From assembly GCA_945486175.1 (NCBI GenBank), contig CALYTA010000011.1, positions 1-10,597 of the forward strand: a stretch of DNA of 10,597 bases, in the 5' to 3' direction. Positions 1 to 6,683 of this stretch are shown piece by piece. Origin of the DNA: an uncultured Clostridia bacterium. Lineage in GTDB: Bacteria > Bacillota > Clostridia > Oscillospirales > Butyricicoccaceae. A program made the position numbers and the translations under genes. The notes under the pieces are model-generated. The model was given only the letters and a program-made list of their open reading frames with translations. It had not been told where the DNA came from and ran no database searches. Numbering within the stretch: position 1 is the stretch's first letter; each line of letters begins with the position of its first letter.

Positions 1-2
1 AC

Positions 3-695
3 TCCGGCAAGCTGGGCAAGATCATGCGCGTACATGCAACCTATGATCAGGACATGCTGCTCGACCCGTCCATTCCGCTGGCATGGCGCCATATCAACAA
101 GCTGGCAGGCTCCGGCGCACTCGGCGACCTGTGCAGCCATCTGCTGTCGGTTTCCCAGATGATTCTGGGCGATATCGATGCGGTTTCCGCCGTACAGTCG
201 ATTGTCATCCCGGAGCGCCCGCTCAAGGCAGGCTCGGATGAGATGGGCAAGGTGGAGAACGACGATGTTGTGACCTTCCTCGTCAAATATAAAAACGGCG
301 CAATCGGCGACTTTTCGTCCTCCCGCGTTGCGACCGGACGCAAGAACTATTTCTACTATGAAATTCAGGGTACCGAGGGCACTGTGGTCTACAACCTGGA
401 GCGCATGTGCGAGGTACAGGTCTATTTCAAGGCGGATGCCGACAGGGACAACGGCCGCGACTGCGGTTTCCGCACTGTGCTGCTCAACCCGCAGCATGAA
501 GGCTTTAAATGGTTCCAGCCGGCGGGCGGCATTGCGATCGCATTTGACGACATGAAGACCTTACAGGCGCATGCACTGATGCAGGCGATGCATGGCGGCA
601 CATACATCTGTGACTTTGAGATGGGTGCAAAAGTTGACAGTGTCATCGGCGCGGTTCTGAAATCCGTTCAGAGCGGCCAGTGGGAAACCTGCTAA
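3..695 (+). CDS. Gfo/Idh/MocA-family oxidoreductase, C-terminal part (5' end outside window)
   Basis: The frame is open from the first bases of the window, so the N-terminal NAD(P)-binding Rossmann half lies upstream; the first in-window ATG at 24 is internal. The visible 230 or so residues match the C-terminal alpha/beta domain of Gfo/Idh/MocA dehydrogenases, which oxidise sugar or cyclitol hydroxyls with NAD(P)+. The stretch GALGDLCSH contains the family's catalytic DxxxH pair, and the later GAIGDFSSSR and EIQGTEGTVVYN segments are typical of the large beta-sheet domain. It ends just before iolE, with the iolE ribosome site beginning at the stop codon (TAAGAGGAGG), so the two are probably co-transcribed. 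By context it may act on an inositol isomer or related cyclitol, but the substrate cannot be read from this part. Family assignment is firm; specificity is unknown. Confidence 0.88.
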   Translation, partial: SGKLGKIMRVHATYDQDMLLDPSIPLAWRHINKLAGSGALGDLCSHLLSVSQMILGDIDAVSAVQSIVIPERPLKAGSDEMGKVENDDVVTFLVKYKNGAIGDFSSSRVATGRKNYFYYEIQGTEGTVVYNLERMCEVQVYFKADADRDNGRDCGFRTVLLNPQHEGFKWFQPAGGIAIAFDDMKTLQAHALMQAMHGGTYICDFEMGAKVDSVIGAVLKSVQSGQWETC

Positions 696-712
696 GAGGA
701 GGGCAAGACGGG

Positions 713-1603
713 ATGTTTAACAATGTAAAGCTCGGCATCGCGCCGATTGGCTGGACGAATGACGACATGCCGCAGCTCGGCGGCGAGCTGACCTTTGAAC
801 AGATGATTTCCGAAGCGGCACTCGCGGGCTTTCAGGGCACAGAGGTCGGCGGCAAGTTCCCGACTGACCCGGCAGTGCTCAACAAAGCGCTCGACCTGCG
901 CGGCATGAAAATCGCATCGCAGTGGTTTTCCAGCTTCCTGTGCTCCACGCCGTATGAGGAAAACGAAAAGGCCTTTGTCGAGCAGCTGGATTTCCTCGAA
1001 CAGATGGGTGCGAGCCGCATCAATGTGTGCGAGCTGACGCGCAACCTGTTCGCAGAGGAGTGCTCGATGTTCGGCGGCAACAAGCCGGTTGCGACAGATG
1101 AGGAATGGGCGCGCCTGTGCAGCGGCCTGAATAAGCTGGGCAAAATTGCAGCAGACCGCGGATTTAAGCTGTGCTATCACCATCACATGGCGACTGTTGT
1201 GCAGACATTTCAGGAGACCAAACGCCTGCTGGAGCTCACTGATCCGCGCTATGTGTATCTGTGCTTTGACACCGGCCACTTTACGTTTGCCGGAGAGGAT
1301 GCAGTCAAGGCGGCAAAGGAATTCGGCCCGCGCATCGGCCATGTGCATCTCAAGGACATCCGTCCGGAGATGATGAAACGCGCATATGCAGAGGGCTTCA
1401 AGTTCCGCCGTGCTGTGCTCGAGGGTTGCTTCACCATTCCGGGTGACGGATGTGTGGATTATCCCGGCGTGTTTGCCGCACTGAAGGAAGCGCATTATGA
1501 GGGCTGGTTCATTGTCGAAGCGGAGCAGGATCCGGCAAAGGCAAATCCATTTGAATATGCATGCATGGCGCGTGATTACATCCGCAAAACGGCAGGTCTC
1601 TGA
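713..1603 (+). CDS. iolE: Myo-inosose-2 dehydratase (2-keto-myo-inositol dehydratase) IolE
   Basis: IolE dehydrates 2-keto-myo-inositol to a trihydroxycyclohexane-dione, the second step of myo-inositol catabolism, in the cytoplasm. The protein is 296 residues, the usual size, and folds as a xylose-isomerase-like TIM barrel. The N-terminus (KLGIAPIGWTNDDMP) is the IolE signature. Likely metal and active-site segments are YHHHM (residues 155-159), DTGH (186-189), HVHLKD (210-215) and IVEAEQDP (267-274). I chose the ATG at 713 over an in-frame GTG at 680 because the extra 11 residues would overlap the upstream gene and match nothing in the family. A strong AAGAGGAGGG ribosome site (694-703) sits 9 nt before this ATG. 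The gene follows an oxidoreductase with 17 nt between stop and start. No residue appears missing. Confidence 0.95.
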   Translation: MFNNVKLGIAPIGWTNDDMPQLGGELTFEQMISEAALAGFQGTEVGGKFPTDPAVLNKALDLRGMKIASQWFSSFLCSTPYEENEKAFVEQLDFLEQMGASRINVCELTRNLFAEECSMFGGNKPVATDEEWARLCSGLNKLGKIAADRGFKLCYHHHMATVVQTFQETKRLLELTDPRYVYLCFDTGHFTFAGEDAVKAAKEFGPRIGHVHLKDIRPEMMKRAYAEGFKFRRAVLEGCFTIPGDGCVDYPGVFAALKEAHYEGWFIVEAEQDPAKANPFEYACMARDYIRKTAGL

Positions 1604-1647
1604 TGCCGCGAAAGACAGCATATTTTTGTAATGATTGAGCACAAACG

Positions 1648-1675
1648 TTTAATGCTTTTCCGATGAAAATATAGT
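1648..1675 (+). promoter_or_regulatory. Possible weak sigma-A promoter before the second oxidoreductase
   Basis: In the 159-bp gap after iolE, TTTAAT (1648-1653) and TATAGT (1670-1675) are separated by 16 bp. The -10 has five of six consensus bases; the -35 is poor. It would give the downstream dehydrogenase its own transcript in addition to read-through from iolE. This is only a motif match. Confidence 0.35.
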
Positions 1676-1688
1676 ACGATACCTACAG

Positions 1689-1715
1689 GAAGCAGCACAT
1701 TGAAATAACTGCTTC
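1689..1715. repeat. 7-bp inverted repeat in the iolE-iolG gap (possible operator or leader hairpin)
   Basis: GAAGCAG (1689-1695) and CTGCTTC (1709-1715) are perfect inverted copies separated by 13 nt. No T-tract follows, so it is not an intrinsic terminator. It lies between the possible -10 box and the ribosome site of the next gene, where a repressor operator or an mRNA processing hairpin would fit. No regulator gene is visible in the window. Confidence 0.35.
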
Positions 1716-1762
1716 TATAGCCCGCAGCGGGAGGGCAAATCGGATATTCAGGAGAGAAGAAT

Positions 1763-2767
1763 ATGAAAAAGGTAACATTTGGCGTTGTCGGTATCGGCAT
1801 GATGGGAAAAATGCACATCACAAACCTTGTGCGCGACCCGCATGCGGAGGTGCTTGCCGTGTGTGCGCGCACCGAGAGCAAGGTAAAGGCAGTACAGGAG
1901 GAATTCAATATTCCGCTCGGCTATACGAATGTGGCAGATATGGCTGCCAACCCGGATATTGATGCAATTGTTGTTGCAACCGGCGCGGATGCGCACAAGG
2001 AGGCATGCCTGGCGGCCTGCCATGCGAAAAAGCATGTGTTCTGTGAAAAGCCGCTGGCAAAGACGCTGGAGGACTGCGCGGAGATCGAACAGGCAGCGGC
2101 GGAAAATGCGGATAAGTTTTTCACGGTTGGCTTTATGCGCCGCTTTGACCCGTCCTATGCGGATGCAAAGCAGAAAATCCGGGACGGCGCCATCGGCACG
2201 CCGATCCTGTTCAAGGGCGTTTCGCTTGACCCGGCTTCCGTCCTGCCGGGACATCTGGAAGGCGTCAAGAAGGGCATTTATGTCCCGTGGTTTATCGAGA
2301 TGGGCAGCCATGACGCAGACCTCGCGCGCTGGTTCCTCGAAGGCGAGCCGGTGGAATCGTATGCGACCGGTGATGCCTATGTGTGCAAAGAACTCGCGGA
2401 TTACAACGACTATGACAACGGCTTCTCGCTGACAAAGTTTGACAACAACACGACTGCATTTATCCAGGTCGGCAGAACCGCGACATGCAGCCATGTCGAG
2501 AGCGAGATTGTCGGCACAAAGGGCACGATCCGCGTCAACAGTGTGCCGCGCAAAAACTATGTCTCCTCGTTCACCGAGGCGGGCTATGTTGAGGAATGCC
2601 AGGAGAGCTTCCTTGCGCGCTGGCGCGATGCATTTGAAGCGGAGATGAATGATTTTGTGGACTGTGTGTGCACCGGGCGCAGGCCGGAAGCCACTGCGCA
2701 TGACGGCACGATGGGCCTGAAATTCTGCCTGCAGCTGCATCAGGCATATCTCGACGGAAAGAAATAA
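1763..2767 (+). CDS. iolG: Gfo/Idh/MocA oxidoreductase, probable inositol 2-dehydrogenase (IolG-like)
   Basis: This complete 334-residue NAD-dependent dehydrogenase probably oxidises myo-inositol or a related cyclitol to the inosose that IolE uses. It starts with a Rossmann fold (GIGMMG, residues 10-15), carries the catalytic-lysine motif CEKP (K96), and ends in the family C-terminal domain. The second catalytic motif reads EMGSHDAD: H183 is present, but the usual aspartate four residues before it is E179. Length is normal for IolG (about 335-345). The ATG at 1763 has an AGGAGAG ribosome site (1750-1756) 6 nt upstream. A 159-bp gap separates it from iolE, and a strong terminator follows 17 nt after the stop. 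The iolG label is inferred from similarity and from the adjacent iolE; another sugar or scyllo-inositol dehydrogenase is possible. Confidence 0.78.
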   Translation: MKKVTFGVVGIGMMGKMHITNLVRDPHAEVLAVCARTESKVKAVQEEFNIPLGYTNVADMAANPDIDAIVVATGADAHKEACLAACHAKKHVFCEKPLAKTLEDCAEIEQAAAENADKFFTVGFMRRFDPSYADAKQKIRDGAIGTPILFKGVSLDPASVLPGHLEGVKKGIYVPWFIEMGSHDADLARWFLEGEPVESYATGDAYVCKELADYNDYDNGFSLTKFDNNTTAFIQVGRTATCSHVESEIVGTKGTIRVNSVPRKNYVSSFTEAGYVEECQESFLARWRDAFEAEMNDFVDCVCTGRRPEATAHDGTMGLKFCLQLHQAYLDGKK

Positions 2768-2784
2768 TCGAATACCGGTACAGT

Positions 2785-2816
2785 GCCGCAGCCTGCCAGC
2801 AGGCTGCGGCTTTTTT
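2785..2816 (+). terminator. Strong intrinsic terminator of the inositol cluster
   Basis: GCCGCAGCCTGC (2785-2796) pairs perfectly with GCAGGCTGCGGC (2799-2810), realistically 11 bp with a CCAG loop. Six T residues (2811-2816) follow directly. It ends the + strand transcript after the IolG-like gene. Confidence 0.93.
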
Positions 2817-2844
2817 GTATAGTACGGGAGATTTGTGGTATACT
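2815..2844 (+). promoter_or_regulatory. Sigma-A promoter with extended -10 for the flavodoxin-fold oxidoreductase
   Basis: An extended -10, TGG-TATACT, occupies 2836-2844. A moderate -35 (TTGTAT, 2815-2820) sits 18 bp upstream and overlaps the T-tract of the preceding terminator. Transcription would begin near 2851, giving a leader of about 27 nt. Confidence 0.65.
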
Positions 2845-2877
2845 ATTTGGAAGGAAGCTGTATCGGAGGGAAGGATT

Positions 2878-3450
2878 TTGAAGAAGCTGTTATTTATCAA
2901 TGCATGCGTGCGGCGCGAAACCTCGCGCACCAACCGCCTGAGCCGCACATGGGTTGTCCGGCTGTGCCGGGAAGAGCCGTATGAGGTGAAAGAGGTCATT
3001 CTGGAGGAGGAAAATTTGCGCGGCCTGGATACCGGTTCGCTTGCCCGCCGCGACCGCCTGCTCAGTGAAGGGCATCTGGAACACGATATGTTCCTCTATG
3101 CGCGCGATTTCCGCAAGGCAGATGAAATTGTCATCGCTGCGCCGTATTGGGATATGAGCTTTCCGGCGGCGCTCAAATGCTATCTGGAGGCGGTCAGTGT
3201 AGTCGGCCTGACCTTCCGATATCGGGTAGACGGCACGCCGGAAGGTCTGTGCCGCGCGAAGCGCCTGACCTATATCACGACGGCAGGCGGATTTATTGGG
3301 GAAAACAATTTCGGATATGATTACGTCCGGGCACTTGCCGCGCTGTTCGGCATTGCCGAGACACAGGAATTCCACGCGGAAGGGCTGGACATCGTCGGTG
3401 CGGACACGGAAGCCATCCTGAAACAGGCAGAAGCAGAGCTGATGGCATAA
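2878..3450 (+). CDS. Flavodoxin-fold NAD(P)H-dependent oxidoreductase (AzoR/NQO-like)
   Basis: A 190-residue protein of the flavodoxin_2 family: FMN-dependent NAD(P)H oxidoreductases that reduce quinones, azo dyes or nitro compounds in the cytoplasm. The N-terminal strand and phosphate-binding loop are MKKLLFINACVRRETSRTNR (residues 1-20). The family hallmark P-x-W/Y-D-x-S-x-P-A-x-LK follows at 89-100 (PYWDMSFPAALK), then a G-LTF-Y segment (110-115) and the flavin-contacting TTAGG turn (134-138). I chose the TTG at 2878 because it gives the canonical N-terminus and has a GGAGGG ribosome site (2865-2870) 7 nt upstream; a TTG further upstream would precede the transcription start. The gene stands alone, with its own promoter and a shared terminator. 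The physiological substrate cannot be read from sequence. Confidence 0.85.
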   Translation: MKKLLFINACVRRETSRTNRLSRTWVVRLCREEPYEVKEVILEEENLRGLDTGSLARRDRLLSEGHLEHDMFLYARDFRKADEIVIAAPYWDMSFPAALKCYLEAVSVVGLTFRYRVDGTPEGLCRAKRLTYITTAGGFIGENNFGYDYVRALAALFGIAETQEFHAEGLDIVGADTEAILKQAEAELMA

Positions 3451-3513
3451 GAAGGGCGCACTGTGGAAAATTCAAAAGTTTCGACTGATTGGATACGCCC
3501 TGAAAAGAGCAAA

Positions 3514-3556
3514 AAAATGACGTTCTCCGGAAAGCTTTTCCGGAAAACGTCATTTT
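3514..3556. terminator. Bidirectional terminator between the oxidoreductase and trkH
   Basis: Positions 3516-3533 pair with 3537-3554 over 18 positions with a single C/A mismatch (3525/3545) around a 3-nt loop. The left flank is an A run (3511-3517) and the right flank ends in T residues, so the hairpin works as a terminator in both directions. It closes the + strand oxidoreductase and the minus-strand trkAH operon, whose last stop codon begins 6 bp away. Confidence 0.88.
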
Positions 3557-3561
3557 CTGTT

Positions 3562-5034
3562 TTATTTGTTGATTTTCTTCGGCGTGCGCTGGGAGAGCAT
3601 GTCCTTCCACACGGTCGGGTGCAGCAGGATGAGCAGCGGGAACAGCTCCAGTCTGCCCGCGAGCATGTCGAACATCAGCACATATTTGGAGAACATCGTA
3701 AAGTGCATGAAGTTCTGTGTCGGGCCGACCAGCTCAAGGCCCGGGCCGATGTTGTTGATGGTTGCAGCCACAGCGGTGAAGTTTGTGACCAGATCCTTGC
3801 CCTCAAATGAAAGTGCGAGGACGGAGAACGAAAACAGGATCATAAACGTAATAAAGTACACGTTGGTCGCGCGCACAACCTCGTGCTCGACCGGCTTGCC
3901 GTCCACCTTGACCTTGCGGATGATTTTCGGGTGGATATAGGAGCTGAGCTCCTTGACGACCGTCTTGCACAGGATAGCAAATCGGGAAACCTTGATGCCG
4001 CCGCCGGTGCTGCCTGCACAGGCACCGACAAACATCAGCAGGACAAGTATTGTCTTGCTCGTCTGTGGCCACAGGTCGAAATTGGCTGAGGAAAAGCCGG
4101 TTGTCGTGATGATGGATGCGACCTGAAATGCCGCTTTGGAAATCGCGTCAAATACGCCTGAACACATATTGTGGATGTTGAAGGCGATGACGGCGACTGC
4201 GGTGAAGATAATCAGGAAGTAATAGCGGACTTCCTCCATGCTGAACGCCTTTTTGAACTGGCGGAACAGCAGGAAATAATAGGCGTTGAAGTTGACACCG
4301 AACAGCACCATAAAGATCGTGACCACCCATTGGATATAGGCGGAATAGCCGATCAGGCTGTCGTTTTTGATGCCGAAGCCGCCGGTGCCTGCCGTGCCGA
4401 AGGCGGTGCAGAGCGAATCAAACAGCGGCATATGCCCGGCGAGCAGCAGGATGATCTCGATGACCGTCAGACCGATATAGATGCCGTACAGCAGGCGGGC
4501 GGTATAGCGCATTTTCGGCACGAGCTTGCCGACGGATGGGCCCGGGCTTTCCGCACGCATCAGGTTGATATTGGAGCCACCGCTCAGCGGGATAATCGCC
4601 AGCAGGAACACCAGTACGCCCATGCCGCCGATCCAGTGCGTAAAGCTGCGCCAGAACAGCGTACAGTGTGCCAGCGCTTCGACATCTTCCACGACGCTTG
4701 CACCGGTCGTCGTGAAGCCGGAAATGGTCTCAAACAGCGCGTCGGTAAACGACGGGATTTCCCCACTGATATAAAACGGCAGGCAGCCGAACAGGCTGAG
4801 CAGAATCCAGCTCAGTGAGGTCGCAATACAGCCCTCCTTGAGATAAAAGATGCTGGTCTTTGGCTTGCGGAAGGTCATTGCAATGCCGAGCGCAATACAC
4901 AGCACTGCGGTCAGCAGGAAATAGATACCCTCGGACTCCCGATAGAGAATTGCCGTCAGGCAGGGGAGCAGAAGAAGGGTTCCCTCGATCTTCAATACAG
5001 AGCCGAGGATATAGCGGATCATTGATGTATTCAT
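3562..5034 (-). CDS. trkH: Potassium uptake channel subunit TrkH/KtrB family
   Basis: A 490-residue membrane protein forming the K+-translocating subunit of a Trk/Ktr system. It has four M1-pore-M2 repeats. The four selectivity-filter loops are visible in order: TTTGAS (residues 108-113), GTAGTGG (213-219), TTTGFS (310-315) and NNIGPG (427-432), each with its filter glycine. WIGGMGVLVF (134-143) and GSTGGGIKVSR (341-351) are further TrkH signatures; the latter lies near the gating segment after the third pore loop. The ATG at 5034 lies 9 nt downstream of the trkA stop, and its AGGTGA ribosome site overlaps the last trkA codons, suggesting translational coupling. A frame-shifted ATG nearer the trkA stop leads only to a spurious frame. 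The gene is intact; Na+ versus H+ coupling cannot be judged here. Confidence 0.95.
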   Translation of the reverse strand: MNTSMIRYILGSVLKIEGTLLLLPCLTAILYRESEGIYFLLTAVLCIALGIAMTFRKPKTSIFYLKEGCIATSLSWILLSLFGCLPFYISGEIPSFTDALFETISGFTTTGASVVEDVEALAHCTLFWRSFTHWIGGMGVLVFLLAIIPLSGGSNINLMRAESPGPSVGKLVPKMRYTARLLYGIYIGLTVIEIILLLAGHMPLFDSLCTAFGTAGTGGFGIKNDSLIGYSAYIQWVVTIFMVLFGVNFNAYYFLLFRQFKKAFSMEEVRYYFLIIFTAVAVIAFNIHNMCSGVFDAISKAAFQVASIITTTGFSSANFDLWPQTSKTILVLLMFVGACAGSTGGGIKVSRFAILCKTVVKELSSYIHPKIIRKVKVDGKPVEHEVVRATNVYFITFMILFSFSVLALSFEGKDLVTNFTAVAATINNIGPGLELVGPTQNFMHFTMFSKYVLMFDMLAGRLELFPLLILLHPTVWKDMLSQRTPKKINK

Positions 5035-5043
5035 GGCACGGCA

Positions 5044-6432
5044 TCACCTTAAAATATTGCGGATATCCACAAGCCCTTCGTGCTTGGTGACAATCATGAC
5101 CGTATCGCCCACCTTGATGCAGTCCTGTCCGGTGGGGATCAGGATGCGTCCGTTTCGGTTGATGAACGCGACAAGGAGATTCTTTTTGAGGGGAAGGTCC
5201 ATGAGTGCGACATTTGTTGCGGCAGAGGGCTTGTCAACGCGGAATTCAATGGCCTCAGCACGGGAGTCAAACATGTGGTACAGCGTTTCAATGTTGCTGT
5301 TGGTGGAATTTTTCTTTGCGCGGACATAAGCGATGATGGCTTCCGATGTGATAAAGCGCGGATAAACGACACTGCCGAGGTCGAGCTGGTTGATGACATC
5401 CTTAAACGTGATGCGGTTGATCTTTGTGATGACCTTGGCGTGAGAGACCTGCTTGGCATACAGCGTGAGCAGGATATTTTCTTCGTCAATACCGGTCAGC
5501 GCGACGAACGATTCCGTATATTGGATGCCCTCTTCCTTGAGCAGCTCTTCATCTGTGCCGTCGCCGTTGATGATAATCGCTTTTGGCAGCAGGATGCTCA
5601 GTTCTTCGCAGCGCGCGCGGTTGATCTCGATGATCTTGACCTCAATGCCCATATGCGTGAGCTGCTGTGCGAGATAATAGGCACTCTTGCCGCCGCCGAT
5701 AATCATGGTATTTTTGACGCGGTTGGTTTTGAAGCCGACGGCTTCGAGGAAGGAACGCGTCATTTTGCGCGGGGTGACGACTGCGAGGACATCCCCCTTT
5801 TTCAGCTGGAAATCACCGGACGGGATATAGACCTCTCCGCCGCGCTCAACCGCACAGATCAGTACGGCATTGGTGATATGCTGGCCGAAATGAGCGATGG
5901 TCATGCCGTCGAGGATATTGCCTTCCGGGATTTTAAATTTAATCATTTCCGCCTGCCCATGTGCAAACGAGTTGACCTCCAGTGCGGTTGGCAGATAGAG
6001 AATGCGTGCGGCTTCGCGGGCTGCTTCCAGCTCCGGGTTGATAATCATGGCGAGGCCGAGGCGGTCGCGCAGATAGCCGACCTCCTTGCTGTAATCCGGC
6101 GTGCGCACACGTGCAATGGCGGAGCAGTCGCCCACGCGCTTTGCAATGGTGCAGCACAGCAGGTTCAGTTCATCCGAATCGGTGACGGCAATGAGCAGGT
6201 CGGCATTTTTAATGCCGGCTTCCATCTGGACACTGTAGCTTGCACCGTTGCCGACGATACCCATGATATCATACAGGTTTGCCAGCTCGCTGATTGCTGC
6301 GGCATCCTTGTCGACAATGGTGATGTCATGCCCTTCGTGGCTGAGCTGCTGGACAAGTGTCGAACCGACCTTGCCGCAGCCGACAATGATTATTTTCAGG
6401 CCCTGCGCAGCAGGTTCCTTTTTTTTCAGCAT
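5044..6432 (-). CDS. trkA: Trk system potassium regulatory subunit TrkA (double RCK)
   Basis: A 462-residue cytoplasmic protein that binds NAD(H) or ATP/ADP and gates TrkH. It has two tandem RCK units. The first Rossmann fold has GCGKVG (residues 18-23) with an acidic residue at the end of the second strand (D41 in VDKD). The second has GGGKSA (246-251), with alanine in place of the last glycine, and E269 (IIEIN). Each is followed by a TrkA-C domain, about 150-225 and 378-460. Length equals the usual full-length TrkA (about 450-460), unlike single-RCK KtrA. The ATG at 6432 has a perfect AAGGAGGT ribosome site (6450-6443 on the minus strand) 10 nt upstream. It is the first gene of a trkA-trkH operon with its own promoter. 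Confidence 0.95.
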   Translation of the reverse strand: MLKKKEPAAQGLKIIIVGCGKVGSTLVQQLSHEGHDITIVDKDAAAISELANLYDIMGIVGNGASYSVQMEAGIKNADLLIAVTDSDELNLLCCTIAKRVGDCSAIARVRTPDYSKEVGYLRDRLGLAMIINPELEAAREAARILYLPTALEVNSFAHGQAEMIKFKIPEGNILDGMTIAHFGQHITNAVLICAVERGGEVYIPSGDFQLKKGDVLAVVTPRKMTRSFLEAVGFKTNRVKNTMIIGGGKSAYYLAQQLTHMGIEVKIIEINRARCEELSILLPKAIIINGDGTDEELLKEEGIQYTESFVALTGIDEENILLTLYAKQVSHAKVITKINRITFKDVINQLDLGSVVYPRFITSEAIIAYVRAKKNSTNSNIETLYHMFDSRAEAIEFRVDKPSAATNVALMDLPLKKNLLVAFINRNGRILIPTGQDCIKVGDTVMIVTKHEGLVDIRNILR

Positions 6433-6451
6433 AATTCCGGTTACCTCCTTG

Positions 6452-6468
6452 TCTGCCGGTACGGCAGA
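6452..6468 (-). other. Leader hairpin next to the trkA ribosome binding site
   Basis: A perfect 7-bp inverted repeat with a 3-nt loop (arms 6452-6458 and 6462-6468) lies in the roughly 55-nt trkA leader, one nucleotide upstream of the AAGGAGGT site. It has no T-tract, so it is not a terminator. It could stabilise the mRNA, affect ribosome access, or be a DNA operator. Confidence 0.4.
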
Positions 6469-6494
6469 GAAAATGCAGGATATGACCCAATCAT

Positions 6495-6503
6495 ACTATA
6501 CCA
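6495..6503 (-). promoter_or_regulatory. Extended -10 promoter of the trkAH operon
   Basis: Read on the minus strand, 6503-6495 is TGG-TATAGT, an extended -10 with five of six hexamer matches. No convincing -35 lies 16-18 bp upstream, which an extended -10 can tolerate. The predicted start is near 6488. Confidence 0.6.
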
Positions 6504-6611
6504 CTCTGCCGCAAAAAAAGCATCAGAAATCTGCAAAATCGCGTGTAAAATTCTCACTGATGTGTGGAAAAAAAGGAAAATACCGCCTGTACCCACGGCG
6601 GCCGGAGCGGA

Positions 6612-6624
6612 GGCAAGGCTTGCC
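6612..6624. repeat. 13-bp palindrome overlapping the -35 of the LRR-SLH-peptidase gene
   Basis: GGCAAG, one centre base, then CTTGCC form a perfect palindrome. Its right arm supplies most of the -35 hexamer TTGCCA (6620-6625). A dimeric regulator bound here would block RNA polymerase, so an operator is plausible; a chance palindrome is possible too. Confidence 0.4.
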
Positions 6625-6648
6625 AGCTTTCTGGAAATTCGATATAAT
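6620..6648 (+). promoter_or_regulatory. Near-consensus sigma-A promoter of the LRR-SLH-peptidase gene
   Basis: TTGCCA (6620-6625, five of six) and TATAAT (6643-6648, perfect) are separated by the optimal 17 bp. The predicted start is near 6655, giving a leader of about 29 nt that carries a GGGAGG ribosome site and a small CTGCA/TGCAG hairpin (6653-6666). Confidence 0.85.
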
Positions 6649-6683
6649 GAAACTGCAGATTTGCAGAAAAGGGAGGAAAACGT

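Noticed and set aside
1604..1630. A possible terminator right after iolE (ATGC/GCAT followed by ATTTTTG)
   Set aside because: The stem is only 4 bp with a 10-nt or longer loop, too weak for intrinsic termination.
692..1642. A 316-codon minus-strand frame opposite iolE
   Set aside because: It lies fully opposite a gene with unmistakable IolE motifs; the translation has no recognisable domain.
1748..2740. A 330-codon minus-strand frame opposite the IolG-like gene
   Set aside because: A shadow of the real dehydrogenase, low-complexity basic translation, no supporting start signal.
6521..6577. CATCAG and CTGATG as an inverted repeat in the trkA-surface protein gap
   Set aside because: Six bases separated by more than 40 nt of AT-rich sequence is expected by chance, and it matches no promoter position.
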